NCBI RefSeq assembly: GCF_000264905.1
Contig: NW_006763138.1
Coordinates: 1,376,584-1,440,583, forward strand
Direction of reading: 5' to 3'
DNA: 64,000 nucleotides
From: Stereum hirsutum FP-91666 SS1
Taxonomy: Eukaryota > Basidiomycota > Agaricomycetes > Russulales > Stereaceae
Part shown: in pieces, positions 1 to 12,141 of the stretch
Position numbering within the stretch: position 1 is the stretch's first letter
Layout of the letters: the number at the start of each line of letters is the position of its first letter
Made by a program: the position numbers and the translations under genes
Notes under the pieces: model-generated
Told to the model about the DNA's origin: nothing
What the model saw: only the letters and a program-made list of their open reading frames with translations
Databases searched by the model: none

Positions 1-784
1 AACGTGATTCGTCCCAAAGGAGAACAAAAGCGACATGTCCCCAGTGGGTGACTTTGCGTATAGGGTTCCAGGAGTTCTAGAGGGCTAGCTGCGCAGAGGA
101 GGCTCAAGTCGATTTTTTTGATTGGATGAGATCCCCTATGGTTACGTTTCTGTGCATCAGGAAACCTCCTGGATTGCTACGGAAAGTCACCCAGTGCTAG
201 GCTCCGAGACTGTCTAGGGATAGCATACCGTATCATGGTGTTCGTGAGCAGTCTATCGGATTCATCTGATGGAGAAAAATAGCAGCCATCGAGGCCGGTA
301 ATGTTCATGACAGAACGTGGTGAGAAGCTTTTCGCTCAGAGCCTCTGGCCCTCTGCTCAGGAAGAGTGGCAGTGGAGCGATATGACCTGATTGAAGGTTG
401 TGGCTTGTAACAAAGAAGGGACGTACTATGTAGCAAGTGGGTAAACTACACGGCGTAGTCGGGACTCTCTCAAGAGTCAGGAGTTACGGGCAACGAGGCG
501 AACGTAGATGATTCGATGAAAGGGCTTCAAGTTATGACTTTTGTGGCGCCCGTTTCCGGGTGGCGCAGAGAGTAGGACGCCACGTCACCGGAATAACCAA
601 CATTTCCCACAGTGGAGATGACCGGTTGACCATCTATGGATGTCGCTCACACCTCACACGGAGAACAGAAGAGTAAAGTATTGGTTGGGTATAGTAAGCA
701 ACTACTTTAGCAGGGGTGGGCGAAAGCCCGCCGAAGGCGGACCTCCCGAATCCGGGAACTGACCCGGCCCGCAAGCAGGATCCA

Positions 785-867
785 AGCGAGTGTGGATACC
801 CAACAAAGTAGGAGCCATGTGACACGTCCGCGAGCGAGGATACCCAACCAGTAGGAGCAGGGTGACA
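785..867. repeat. Imperfect direct repeat, 44-base period
   Basis: The string GGATACCCAAC followed by a GTAGGAGC core occurs twice, 44 bases apart, with flanking GCGAG and GTGAC also shared. This is an imperfect tandem duplication. Function unknown. Confidence 0.5.
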
Positions 868-1303
868 AAAGTATAAAGAAAGAAAAGAAAACAGATAGAC
901 AAGGAGAGGTACTCATCTTGTAGACCTTGGATACCTTGTCGTGGAGTTATGTTGAAGTCGAGGCAGATATGATGCCAACTATATCCAGGTGGAGAGGGAG
1001 AGGGGAATGGAGAAAGGGAATATATCGTAACATCACACTACCCCACTCAATCATCATCGAGGTGCGTTAAAAAACCCCAGTGGGGAAAAAGCTACCCGAT
1101 TCATGAGTCCCTGACCATCCTTCCACCATGTTTAGCATTGAGTGTGTGTTGGAGCTCGAGCACAGGCCTGGTGGTGTATACTGAATGCGAGAAGGCAATA
1201 ATGAAGCATGTATTCTAAATCTTCTTGATGAGGGAACAGGACTTAGCTGCACGTGGTAAGCCATGACGGAGATGTCATGATTTCGTGATTTTATCACTAG
1301 GGC

Positions 1304-1334
1304 GTTTGCGATTTTGCGATTTTGCGATTTTGCG
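1304..1334. repeat. Short tandem repeat (ATTTTGCG)n
   Basis: Three exact copies of the octamer ATTTTGCG lie at 1311-1334, preceded by a partial copy. Simple repeat in non-coding DNA. Confidence 0.8.
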
Positions 1335-2841
1335 TCATCCGGGCTAAGCGCGGGCATCCGAGACTGCATACGGATACGTGACTGCATACGGGTATGTTTT
1401 GTTGGGTTCATCTGCACTGCTAGGCAGGCATCCATATACTGGCATGGGTATAAGCAGCAGTCACTCCTGTGCATGTTGGTAACAGAGGATGTATTGTAGT
1501 AGACATTTGAAAGAGACAGCAGAAAGAAAACAGTTGCTGATAGAGGAGAATAGAGATGCAAATAAGGTGTGAACGGGAATGGAGCGAGGATGTAAAAAGG
1601 AAGAGATGGTGGTGAAGAAATGGGAGTATGGAATTCTTGCAGTTGTGGTGTGAAGGGGTAAAGAAAAGGTTATTTGATCAGGAGTGTGCGGTGTGTTGAG
1701 ACGTGGCAAGGACTGGCAAAAGGAATGGGTTACACATATAGAGGAAAACACTCAATTTCAGCCCAACATTGCCTATATCACTGTCCTTTGGCCTCACACC
1801 TACTTCGCCGGAGGACTCGGTTTTCAGCTACAGAGAGGCCTACGAATCGTCGCGGACTAGAACACGCCTGGCATGCTGCGCAGACCAGGGTGCATAGCGG
1901 CTAAGCCGCTCTTATCAGGCCACAAGTGGCCCGACGAGGACTTGCAACGACAAGTCTCCTCATGAGCGCGATGCGCCCATGGCCGGCACTCCGACCGGAC
2001 TTGAATGAACAGCGCTCGGACGAGTCGCCGGGAGCTAGGTCATCAGAACCCACCGATTCTTGACGCGTCAAGTCGTACAAAGATGTAGTAGACGAGAAGA
2101 ATGCAAAAAGAGAAAGCGGCGAGGCAAAGCAGAGTGGATTTGCCGAGCGAGCCACCACAAGAGGAGATGAGAGGAGAGAGCAAAAGGCGTCTCTCCTGGC
2201 ATCGGCTCCCGCTCATCCATAGACCACCCTCTGTGACGGGCCTCGTTCCTCAGCCTGTCACAGAGTCACAGCTACGAACAGTCTTTCTATCTTCGTTCAT
2301 GCCCTCTTGAATTCCACGCCCTCCGGGCCAGACCTGTTCCTTCAGATCGAACGGTGTTTGCCAACTGATTATTATAATGCCTCTTTCTACTATATTTCAT
2401 GACCAAAGCCTATCTCCGCGAGAAAAAACAGGCAACCTTGCTGTGGCGAAAACGCCACAAAAGCTCACAACACGCTTACTGACACATCATTCAAAGAAAG
2501 AACGAGCACGACATGCCCGTGGTTCGAGTTAATTGAATGCCTCACACGGGTAGGAGAACGTAAGCTGTAATTAGCCCACAGTTAATTGATCAGACTTGTC
2601 AGGAATATTTGAGCTGTGCATGCTAGACGTTGAGCTGCACGACGCAAGACCCAGAGAGACCGGAACGAGACGGAAGTACCGGGAAACACCGGGACCAGGG
2701 AGTGATGGAGACGAGTGACTGTAACAAAAATCTCCAGCGACCGCTCCCAGGAAAAAGACGCCACCGCCACCGAAGAGGCGTGACGTGACGCTGTGACAAA
2801 GCTCGTCTCAAGACCTGTCCTAACGGAACTGGAAAAGCTCC

Positions 2842-4227
2842 ATGAACTTGGCCGGAGATTATTTCCCTCGGAGCCTCGCGGACTGGAGAAGCCAGGCTGA
2901 AGCCTGGGGCGAGACTCGGAAATACGAGCCGTACGACCTCTGGTGGGCCCTACTCCGTTCTTCAAAAGCCATGGTCTCACCCTCTGGGAAACGCCCGCTA
3001 ACTACCCGGGACATTTGTACTGTATATTCGCGCCCAAAGGGACAGAAAGGGCCCCTGACGGTTTCTCGTACCTTTCGGAGTACTTTCCTGATGGTCATCC
3101 GCCTCTGCACGACTATATTCAACATATTGTGCGTCATTATCATAAGTTCACTTCATTCCACAACGCCGAGTTTCCTCATCCTTTCGTTTCTCGTGCAATC
3201 TCATGCACTGCCTCAGAATCCTATCATCTGCCCGGCGCGCACATTGGATGGTCGCGATGTCATGATACGACTTGTCTGTATGAAAGATGACCCTAGTCCT
3301 TCCGGAATCCGCCACCTTGACATTCTGCGTCGCGTCGCCAAGGGTCATGTTGCTTGTATAGGCAACAACCATATCGTCCCGGTCCTTCAAGAATTGACTA
3401 ACGACGAACACGGGCTCACGTTCATTGTACAACCGAAACTTTTCGATATTGATGAGTTTCCTACATGGTATACGGCGCGTGAGGCAGCTGATTTCGTCGT
3501 GCAGATCTTAGAGGTCAGTGCAGGTCTTGCCTGACAATCCTCCTTACAGCTCTACTTATATTCCAGATTATCCCGCCATAGGGTCTCGACTTCTGCCACA
3601 GGCGTCTCATTGCTCATCTCGTAGGCTATTCACTCAATTTCGACGTGTCGTTCACCATCCCCTGATCCCGCAACCTAGGATATAGGCTATGGCAACATTC
3701 TGAGCAACTTCCGCGGTGGAGCAAAATTTCCAGTCGACTACACTCGAGGAGATCCCTATCCGTTTCGCTCCCATTTTCCTGTCCGGTACTACCTCAATGA
3801 CTTCGAGATCGGGCTCTCGTTCGATGAAAACTCTGATCCATTCTCCAGATTGATCACGGGAATTCCGTGGACTGCCTCAGGTAGGGAAGGGACATACGGA
3901 CGGCCTATAGCTCCAGAGATGACAAAACCCGATGTGCCGTATTGCCCTTTCCGTGCGGATGTGTGGCAGCTTGGAACCCTGATGAAGTCAGAGGATTGTG
4001 AATTCGAGGTACGCCCAACTGCGTTTCGCGACCATGATCGCCGATGGTCGTTGTACCTGTAGTTAACGCGTGGCTGTGTCTTATGCTTGCAGAACGTAGG
4101 CGGGTTGCCCGAGTATCAGAGTCTGCTGGATGAGATGGTCGCTGAGGACCCACTTGCCCGTCCTATAATGAGCGAGGCCCTGCGTAGAGCACGTGAGCTA
4201 AGATTGACTCTTCCTGAAGATCTTTGA
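2842..4227 (+). CDS. Fungal protein-kinase-like protein, apparent frameshift near N-terminus
   Basis: Resembles the large kinase-like families of Agaricomycetes. The beta-3 region reads DVMIRLV, with Arg or Met where the ATP-binding Lys is expected. The catalytic loop is HLDIGYGN, keeping the Asp and Asn of HxDxxxxN. A DFE triplet stands at the DFG position, followed by an IAPEM segment in place of APE. Four introns can be placed: about 3130-3212 (phase 0), one before the GLDFCHRR segment (3513-3580), one inside the catalytic loop (acceptor CCTAG before GATATAGGC near 3680), and one at about 4009-4092. The start at 2842 gives a frame running into DLWWAL near 2950. The plausible continuation PFFKSHGLTLW is in another frame with no room for an intron. 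So either a base has been lost, as in a decaying gene, or the sequence has an error. Kinase activity is doubtful. Confidence 0.6.
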
Positions 4228-4600
4228 CGCTTCGTCTGATTTTTTCGGTGGACTTTTTTGGTCCCGTGTATTGAGACTACTCATCGGACAACACGAACAT
4301 ACTTTTGCTGAAAGATTAGCAAGATACCATTTCTCGAGAGTGTTACAAGTATATAAAGCATAGAGGTAAACAAGACATATAGACCAAAAGATTAAACAGG
4401 AAGGTAAACCAGACGAAAGGAAATTGTGCATACAGCCAATGCGACGAATCGAAAGGCAGAAAAATACAGAGAGAGAGAGAAAACAAAGGATGAAGGGTGA
4501 TCATGAAGATGAAATACATTGACAAGCACTCGCATGGAGGCACAAAATACCCTTCATCCTCACAAGCCTAAAAAGAAACAGTCATCGTCGTCGCCCGTGA
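4228..4600. other. Gap between convergent genes
   Basis: AT-rich sequence between the convergent kinase-like gene and the HLH gene on the minus strand. It probably holds both 3' untranslated regions. Nothing else is seen apart from a short GA run near 4470. Confidence 0.5.
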
Positions 4601-6887
4601 TCAGTCGCTCGTTTCCGACCTGTCAAGCCTCCTGAGTCGCTCCTTTTCCTCGTACTCCTCAAGCCTCCTAGCGAGCCGCTCGTTCTGGTCGCGCAATTCC
4701 TCATTCTCGTCGCTCAACCGATCACGATCCCGTCGAACCTCCGTGTTCTCGGCCACAAGTGCTTCGTTCTGTGCTTGAACAGCCTCCATCTGCGACTCGT
4801 GCTGCGCAAGAAGAACATCGTGCTCCTCCCTGAGCCTCGTCATCTCGTTCACCATCTCTTCGAGCTCCATCATCGAATCCTCACTCCTGGTCCTCATCAG
4901 GAGTTCTTCACCTGCAAGAACCTCGTTCTCCTCCCGGAGATGCAAGATATATCTGACGCCTACAAACCGAAAGTAAAAACACGAGATTAGCACTCCAAAG
5001 CACTCACGTGGTGGAAAATAATAGAGGCAAAGGTGATTGTGAGAGCACGTACCTGCAGTGTACCACTCAACTTGCGGCGCCTTCTTACCCTTCTGGGGTG
5101 GAGGGTGAAACTCTTTCGGGAGAGTCTCTTGCAATTGAGTGAGCGCAGCCGAGTATGTGTCTCGCCAATCTTGCGCTCTATGTCGAGCCTTGTCCTTACG
5201 CTCCGTGTCAGTTTGTCGAGAATTGGCGCCACTACGATCGGGGGCCGGGGTGGCGTTGGTTTCGACACCGAGAGCTGCGCGACTTCTTGTGGCGCGAGTA
5301 GATCTAGCGGTTGGGGGTGCCGGGGCACCGTTTGTGTTGCGAGTAGGTCTGGTGGTTGCCGGTGCAGGAGTAATGTTTGTGTTGCGGGAGGTGGTACTCC
5401 TAGTATTCGTCCTGGTTCGAGGCTTCGGTGGAGTTTGAGTGAAAGTTCCTGTACGACGACGCTTGGTCCTGCGTTCTGTCTCTTCCAACTGATCGATAGT
5501 GACGTTTGAACCTGACGCGACAGGTGTTTCGGTGGTTTCCATCTCGCGCGCACGTTTTCTTGTGAAACGTCGAGGTGCTTCGCGGGATAGTGAGGGTGCT
5601 GGTGCAGGAGGAGGGGGCACGGGTGGACTGGTTCTCGTTTCGATGAAAGCTCGGCTGCCAGTACCAGAAAGAGAAGGGACCTCGAGTGTAGAATGAGCCC
5701 CAGCAGTTATCGTTGAGTGTGCGTCAGTCGAAGCGTGTCTATCAGAGCTGCGAGCTTCTAAGTTGAAAGACGGAAGAGCATGAGAACCAGAACCACGTGA
5801 TGCCAATTCTACTTCAAAGCGCATAGCCGCCTGGGAAACAGCATCGATGTGAGCAGGAGTGATAGTCAATCCCTCCTCGGAGGGACGGTCAGCCTCAGAT
5901 CGAGAGTGCAGACGGTTCGCAGGTGAAATCAAGACAGACGAATCGAGACGGCGCGCTTCGTAGTCCCAAGCATGATTGAGGCCGTTGTCTCTGTCATACA
6001 TAGAGGAATATGTGTTCCCAGGGAGTTGTGGAGGTGGTGTCCATGGTCGTCGGGATTCATCTTGAGGATTTTTCTTCCCGTATATATCGGCATAGGGATC
6101 GTCTGTACGGTGGAGATATAATGCAGTGTGGTGTGGTGTTGACGAGCTAGCGTGTCTAGGTGCATGAGAGGGACCAGCACGAGGGGAAGTTCGGTGTTCT
6201 CGAGAGCCGTGACGTGCTACAGATCTCGGGGGGTAGGGTGAAGCCCGAGCGTCATCAATTATTCGAGGGGACCTATTCACGAGTTCAGATGAAACAGTGG
6301 TTGTAGGACGGTCAACGGTGGGAGAGAAGTCCGGAGAGCGCATGGTTGAGCGTAGAGCAGAAGTCCGATTGAGGTTGGCTGAGTGCATTGGCATGGTTTG
6401 GATACCGGTGAAACTGTGAGAATAAGATGAAGTTGAGCCATTGGGAGACAAGGTTTGACGGAGATTGGAGGCACAGAGCCGTGGTTGAGAGCCAGTCTGG
6501 CGTGGGAACATCTGTGAGAGAGGCACACCTATGTGATTGTCCTTCCGACCCTATTAGTTCCCTTTCTTCATACCCAGATGGTCGCTGCATTGCAGCTTGT
6601 TGGGTTGTGTCCGGCGAGCCGGGTTGCTCAAGCTGGCTGCCCGCGTGGGGTCGCTCGTGGCGGAGTCTTGCATTCGGATCTGGCAAATAATGCCCATCGT
6701 CGTCACTGTCGGATCTGAAGAAATCAAACGGGACAGAAGACAAGGTATCAGACCAGGTATAGACGAGAAGAGACAGGTGAGATACATACTCAGAACGATA
6801 ATCAATATTTGGTGGTGTAGTGTCAGTTGGCGGGAATATTGCAGGCCTTAGCCTGAAAGATCGTTGGCTGGGGACGCGTTGTTCCAT
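4601..6887 (-). CDS. bHLH/coiled-coil protein (667 aa), probable transcription factor
   Basis: Four exons (6887-6790, 6714-6529, 6413-5053, 4959-4601) join to exactly 668 codons. The N-terminus has a SFRLRP motif similar to two neighbours, then an acidic SESDSDDDG stretch. The middle is Ser/Thr/Pro-rich and disordered, with a basic KRRRTG patch. Near residues 505-575 is a helix-loop-helix: a basic stretch ending in DKARHR, a helix ending TQLQETLP, a KGKK-containing loop, then EWYTAGVRYILHL. A long heptad coiled coil (LEEMVNEMTRLREEH and onward) runs to the C-terminus. A 93-base phase-1 intron splits the Gly codon of helix 2. Probable DNA-binding dimer in the nucleus; the domain call is by eye. 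The start is the first ATG of the exon with the LRP motif. The 6529/6413 join is the least certain, though the frame fits. Divergent from the next HLH gene. Confidence 0.7.
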
Positions 6888-7196
6888 TTGTGAAACCTCG
6901 GAATGTGGTGAAGGCTGATAGTGCTGTATAATAATACAAAATTGGATCCACATGAGTTCTTCCTGCGCCAGACACAAAATGGAGAGATTACGTGCGGTGA
7001 ATGAGAGCTGGGCGAGGCCGGTGTCGTAGTGGTTTCGGAAGAAGTCCTTTCAGTGCAGTGGCGCAGACGAAAACGATCAATATGATCAACCAACGAGCTT
7101 GTTCTGTACGGAGTAGAAGTAGAGGACGCGGCGGCGAGGACGAGTTGAGTTGAGATGAGACAGGAAGAGGGTGTTCGTCGACGGAGGAGTGAGTCC

Positions 7197-7203
7197 TTTT
7201 ATA
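7197..7203 (-). promoter_or_regulatory. TATA box of the minus-strand HLH gene
   Basis: Reads TATAAAA on the minus strand, about 310 bases before the chosen start codon at 6887. The distance allows a moderately long 5' untranslated region or an unseen upstream exon. Confidence 0.45.
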
Positions 7204-8218
7204 CGCCCGCATTATGCGGCAAAGCGAGCAACAAGCGAGAAGCGCCACCGTTGCCGTACAGATAAAATCAGGGCATCATTTTCTTTGTACCAAAAGGACA
7301 ACCATTCACAATGGGAACAGCACGGACAGTCCACTCCGGGACAGGTAACGACGTCGTATGAGCGTTTCGAAGCCGGCACGCACTGGCAGTTACGTATCAT
7401 GATGTATATGGACTCGGGTGCCAGCCTCAAGCCCGCCTGGTGCGCATCGCCTCTTTAGCTTTGTCAAACCTACTGAACTTTGAACGTATTGAGCCATATG
7501 AATGGCACAAAGATTCTGATGGGAAACACTCCAGGCTGGCACGGCGTGTGTCGAGACTATGAAGTTGAACTGCTAAGTCCACGAGGCGGTTGTCAGCAAG
7601 TTGCCAGCAGTCGAGCCAGCGCGGAGCGCTAGCTTGAGTGAGGGTGCCCCGGCAGCCGGCCCTCGGACCGAAATAGAACGACCTGCCCGGGATCGCGGCC
7701 TCAAGTCTTTTTCAACCTCACCCACATCCTTCTAGTCACCATGGGCAGCCAAGCTCTGTCTCAAATGTCGCGTCGTATGCACCAGGGTAGCCATGAACGT
7801 AGAACGATACATCTGGGTCGCACTGGAAGCATGAGTGTTTATGATTGTACTACAGCTAACAGATGATTCAGAAGTTGTAGTGCTGCCTCAAGCTCGAGCA
7901 GTGTCCATGTTGTGCTAAGCCAATCCTTTCCTTACAGAAGTTTTCCGAAATAAAACTCTACATAGACTTGGGGGCATCTCTCTTTGCCACTCAGTTCTCC
8001 CCCTGAATCAGAAGCTAAGCTAATATTGTTTGTGCCCGCTTTGGCACTCGGTTGCACTGCCTCAGTTTGGACCGCCACGCTCTTCCTTGTTCTCTTTCGG
8101 TTGTTTGTTCGGCCATACGAACCCTCAGCGGACCAGGACAACCGTGTGGAAATTGACTCGGTAGAGGGCCGGCCGTGCTAGACGACGGGAGGTCAAGACG
8201 CAGACGCTGATGGAGGCG
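7204..8218. other. Divergent intergenic region between two HLH genes
   Basis: About 1 kb between the two TATA boxes of the divergently transcribed HLH genes. No coding potential was recognised. It presumably contains both upstream control regions. Confidence 0.5.
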
Positions 8219-8226
8219 TATATAAA
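8219..8226 (+). promoter_or_regulatory. TATA box of the plus-strand HLH gene
   Basis: TATATAAA, 158 bases before the ATG at 8384, followed by a pyrimidine-rich leader. Typical fungal core promoter. Confidence 0.6.
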
Positions 8227-8383
8227 GTGAGATATACGCTTGACCTCTCAGTTTCTGCTTTGCCCCAGAACTGATCCGTACTATCTAGTCGGCATCACAG
8301 CGTCTTCATCGTCCCCCCATTTTCCTCATATCTACCGTCCATTTCCTCGAACCGCTTATCTCTTGACCTTTCCTTGGACCGCC

Positions 8384-9485
8384 ATGGATTCTCGGCGCCC
8401 GACTGGCCTTTCCACATCAAAGTGCACAGAAAGAGCCAAACTATATTTCCAAAGGCCTCCTTCCAGCGGACTCAGTTATCCATGTTCTGTGGCAGACTCT
8501 CGTATGGCTGACGCTCAGCCTTATGAACGCGGCGATGAGGACGGCCTTTTAGATCGTAAAGCAAGATCTCCGGCGACCAAGACTCATACTCCCTCAATGT
8601 TTTCAGATTTTGTTGACGTCTCCGATGGAGAGGACGATACGGATCAATTAGAGGAGGGCGAATATGCATATGAGCCAATGGAGGTAGTCGACGTACGTGC
8701 AGGTTCTCAACACCGTCTTGATTCGCACTGATCGCTATCTCATTCATGTAACAGGTCGACAGCGGCGCGAACCGAACTGCGAGAACGCCCTTTTCGCCAA
8801 AAATCCAGGTTCCAATTATCGACCTTACGAATGACGAGCCCTCATCTACCGCCGAGATCACCCGCAAAGTGAAGTCTGCAGGTGAGAGTGATGTTCTTGA
8901 CTTGTTGTCCGATCCAATCCTATGTTCGACTCATAATCTCGGTTTGCAGTGTCCTTACCAGGTCATCGTGGCGCCGCACGGACATCTCACGTCACTGAAA
9001 CTCGGCTCGCTGGTAAAACTCAGCTGGATAGTTCGCTAACCTCTGGCACCTACAAAGCTCGGCATGAGTACAACTTGGAGTCAGTGCTCCCAAAAGCGGG
9101 GGGAAAGAAACGCAAACGTTCCAAGACGAAAGACGATGAAGCATCCTTGCTGCACCGTAAGCGACTTTTTGATAAGAACTATCGATCAGGTGTCAGAGAG
9201 AGGACGAAAGTCGTCCAGGAGGAACTCAAGTCCGTCATTCCGACGGCCTATCTCGACGCCGTCGAGGATGTCAGCGATATCAAGGTTTTTAAGGGTGGTA
9301 AGTCTTTTCCTGTATAATATCCAAACAAGCCTACGACTTCTACTTATTTTATCTGACGACTCCGTTTAGCGAGCGCCTACATATCGGACCTGCAGAGTAA
9401 GAACGCAAACCTTGCGCGGACGATAGAGATCTTGAAAAGGCAGGCTCAACAGGACGAGGACTCCACCAGCAGCAGCGATATCTGA
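8384..9485 (+). CDS. Small bHLH-like protein (299 aa), probable transcription factor
   Basis: Exons 8384-8692, 8755-8881, 8950-9297 and 9370-9485 sum to exactly 300 codons. The N-terminal half is acidic (DVSDGEDDTDQLEEGEY) and looks like an activation region. A KKRKRSKTK stretch is a likely nuclear localisation signal. Residues about 215-285 form a bHLH-like unit: a basic helix containing RSGVRERTKVVQ, a helix ending LKSVIP, a loop, then KVFKGASAYISDLQSKN and a short leucine-spaced helix. A 72-base phase-1 intron splits the Ala codon of helix 2, exactly where three neighbouring HLH segments are also interrupted. Probable nuclear DNA-binding dimer. The partner could be the divergent HLH gene, but that is only inference. 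The start ATG sits in GCCATGG after a TATA-led pyrimidine-rich leader. Confidence 0.72.
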
Positions 9486-10396
9486 GTATTTCGGAGCATG
9501 GCGAGAATATCCAGAGAATCATCTCGAGAAGTGTCCTTGAACATGCCAGTGGTCATCACTCTGAGAGCTGGGCGACCGATCTCGGTGATCTGGACTTTAG
9601 AGCTCGGGCCAAATATTGGTGTAAAATCAACTTTCGTTAATTCCTTGGGACCTTGACGACTTCGGTGATTGGTATGGGACTAGCCTTTGTTTATTTTATC
9701 ATTTCTCCGAACCGTTCTTGAGATCCTGGCATGCGCTTCGCTGTCCTCCTCTTAGACTTGTACTTACACCGTGTCTTCGGACTGGGCTATGTATGCCCAA
9801 CAGAATCTCTGAAAATGCTACTACTTGCGCGTGGTCGAGGACAACAGTTCGTGGCGCGGTTGTCAGGTTCCTATGGTGCCGGAAATTTTCATGGCGCAAA
9901 AATAAAAATTCTTCGAGCTTCGCCGATCTTCCATGGCCTTCCCCTTCTCTTCCCGATCACGATGAACACGAGGACAGACCGGCGCTGTTGTGCCATCTAT
10001 CTTGCTGTTTCTCCCTTTGTTTCCTTTCAACACTGCCGCGAGCTATCCATGGTTGCCAACGGCCCAGGGCCTCGTGTGGTTCGTCTCGAAGGCAGGCGAT
10101 ATCTCAGGACCCATGGGCGCCCATAGGTGACAACCGGCACTCAAATTACGTGTTTTCAGTTGACACTCGCCTCCTGCAAGTTCTCTGGACAAGGGGAAGT
10201 ACTTCATCAGAAGAGACCTTGTGAACGAATATAGTAAAACGTAGCATTGACGGCTGACTATAGCCTGATCTACTTACGTGTTCAGGCCCACGGATCGACA
10301 TTCGATAGGATTCGTGCCGAATCATCACCGGATTTGGGAGACCCTTTGGGGGTTCAACACTACCGCCCACACAGCTTGAGTGCCAACCTCGACAAG
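9486..10396. other. Intergenic, no gene seen
   Basis: Open frames here have no recognisable motif and no splice partners. The stretch contains the 3' end of the HLH gene and the upstream region of the zinc-finger gene. Confidence 0.45.
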
Positions 10397-10404
10397 TATA
10401 TAAG
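10397..10404 (+). promoter_or_regulatory. TATA box of zinc-finger gene A
   Basis: TATATAAG, 180 bases before the ATG at 10577, followed by a C/T-rich leader. Confidence 0.6.
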
Positions 10405-10576
10405 ACTCGCCGTCCGTCCGTTCATTTTTCCACATCCTCTCCCTCCCCTCCTCTCTATTACCCCCTGGTGGCGCTTGAACCTCTTCTTTGCTCTTCATCC
10501 CTTGTTGTCTTATACGCTTACCCAACAGCCTTGTTCATTGCTCAACACGACACTCAACCGCGCCACTCCCCTTCCA

Positions 10577-12141
10577 ATGTCTTCCTCCATTCAGTAAGTG
10601 ACACTTAGTCCAACGCTTGCCTATCCAACTTGTCCTAACTTCTTTCTCGCGCGTTGCCTTGATAGACCCGACATGTTCACAGACCCGGTCGCTCTCTCGA
10701 CCCGGGGAAAGACCCGCAAACTCCCTTCCCAGACTGCCGATCCTTCGTCTTCCACCACGTCCACGCCATCCACGTCCACGTCATCCACACCCATCCCATT
10801 CGTGAAGCCGCGCCCGAAGGCTTCATCATCAAATATGACCCGTTATTCTCCACGATCCCGCGCCGGTAAATCCACTGGCCGCAAAAACAAGAAGAATACC
10901 AGCAGGCGGACCTGTCGATTGTGTGGACACGGCCCGTTCTCGAGAACCTCCGACTGTTGGCGACATATACGAAAATCGTGCCCACGAAACCCGGATGCCA
11001 AATCGAACCCGCTGAAGTGCGCGAAGTGCGGGAAACTTCTCTCGCGGCTGGACGCATTGCAGAGGCATCGCAAGTACTGCAGGGGTAGATCGGGGCAGAC
11101 TGGGAGACTGAGGAGGGCAGTCGCGACGCAGGCGCCTGTGGTGGTCGACGAGGGTGACAGTGACGAAGATAGCAGTCGGGAGGACGAGGACGAGGTGTCT
11201 GACGATGCGGCGAGTGGCGACCAGGTGGATTCAGAGTACGTGGATGATGGGGAGTCCATGGGCGACTACGGGAACTACGACGACGACCACGCTGAGGAAG
11301 AGGTACCCGAGAACAATGTGGCTGGCCACGCTGAAGGTCCCGAGGATGTCGAGGTCGACGATGCTGACACTAACCACGACGACGAATCCGACGCTGAAGA
11401 CGATGTCGATATCGTCCCTCAGGCTATTGCTGCCTCTGCCTTGCTCAATCTCCATAACGGTGTTCGCTCTTCTTCATCAGCTACATCCTACTCGTCTACC
11501 CCGACTATTCTCGCTACTTCTTCTTCCGCCGAGGATGGGTTCCCTCTCATCGCTGCTACTGGAGCTCTTGACCCTGTCACTGAACATTCTACTACTGGTG
11601 TAGCTGGTAAAGTATCGTCGCCTGTACTTTCTGCTAGCCTGCCGCAGTCTGCGTCAGTGGCAGCTTGTCCCTTTCCCTCTTACTCCGGTCAACGCGACGC
11701 TTCGTCTGTAAATGTCCCCGTCGTATTCGATGCTATGAGCCAGGGGAAATCTCACTCCTTGGGCAAGGGGGCGGATACGACTACTGCTGCAGGGCCCATC
11801 GACGTCGGTGGAGAGGTCGTTGTCGGTGAGTACAGTTTTGCGATATCTCTTTCTCCCCGTCGTTGTCACCGGCCCAGTATCTTACTGACTGATTATAATC
11901 CACTCATTCTTTCATTCTAGGTCAGCCAATTGAGGATCGCAACACAAGCTCAGGCAAACAGACTCCGACGGCGATGTCGACACCCCAGCCCGAGTCGGAT
12001 GTGGCTCAGCGCGAGCTGGACTTGGCTAAGGCTCAGGCTCAATTGCAAGCTCAGGCTGAGAAGCGTTTCACGGACTGGGACTGGTCCCCCGCTTTCCCCA
12101 CTCCCACTGATGACTCGGATTCGGACGCAGAAGACTATTAG
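10577..12141 (+). CDS. Paired C2HC zinc-finger protein A (465 aa)
   Basis: Exons 10577-10593, 10666-11825 and 11921-12141 give exactly 466 codons. The first exon is only 17 bases. A Ser/Thr-rich start and a basic stretch (RAGKSTGRKNKKN) precede the zinc module at residues 89-144 (10913-11080). Finger 1 is C-x2-C-x13-H-x4-C and contains CGHGPFSR. Finger 2 is C-x2-C-x12-H-x3-C and contains LSRLDALQRH. A long Asp/Glu-rich tract follows, then a Ser/Thr region, and the C-terminus has a short helix (LDLAKAQAQLQAQAEKR) and DWDW. The same module recurs at 20.6, 27, 36.6 and 37.6 kb. It probably binds DNA in the nucleus, but Cys as the fourth ligand makes it atypical and RNA or protein binding is possible. 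No HMG box or HLH is present. Confidence 0.72.

Larger units (their letters stand above)
1..2841. other. Intergenic, no recognisable gene
   Basis: I find no open frame here that looks like a real protein. The longest frames lack recognisable motifs and have no consistent splice continuation. Small repeats are present and listed separately. A 15-base palindrome at about 1896-1910 (seven-base arms around one A) is visible but I cannot give it a role. The stretch could be old transposon sequence, but no terminal repeat or transposase was seen. Confidence 0.5.
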
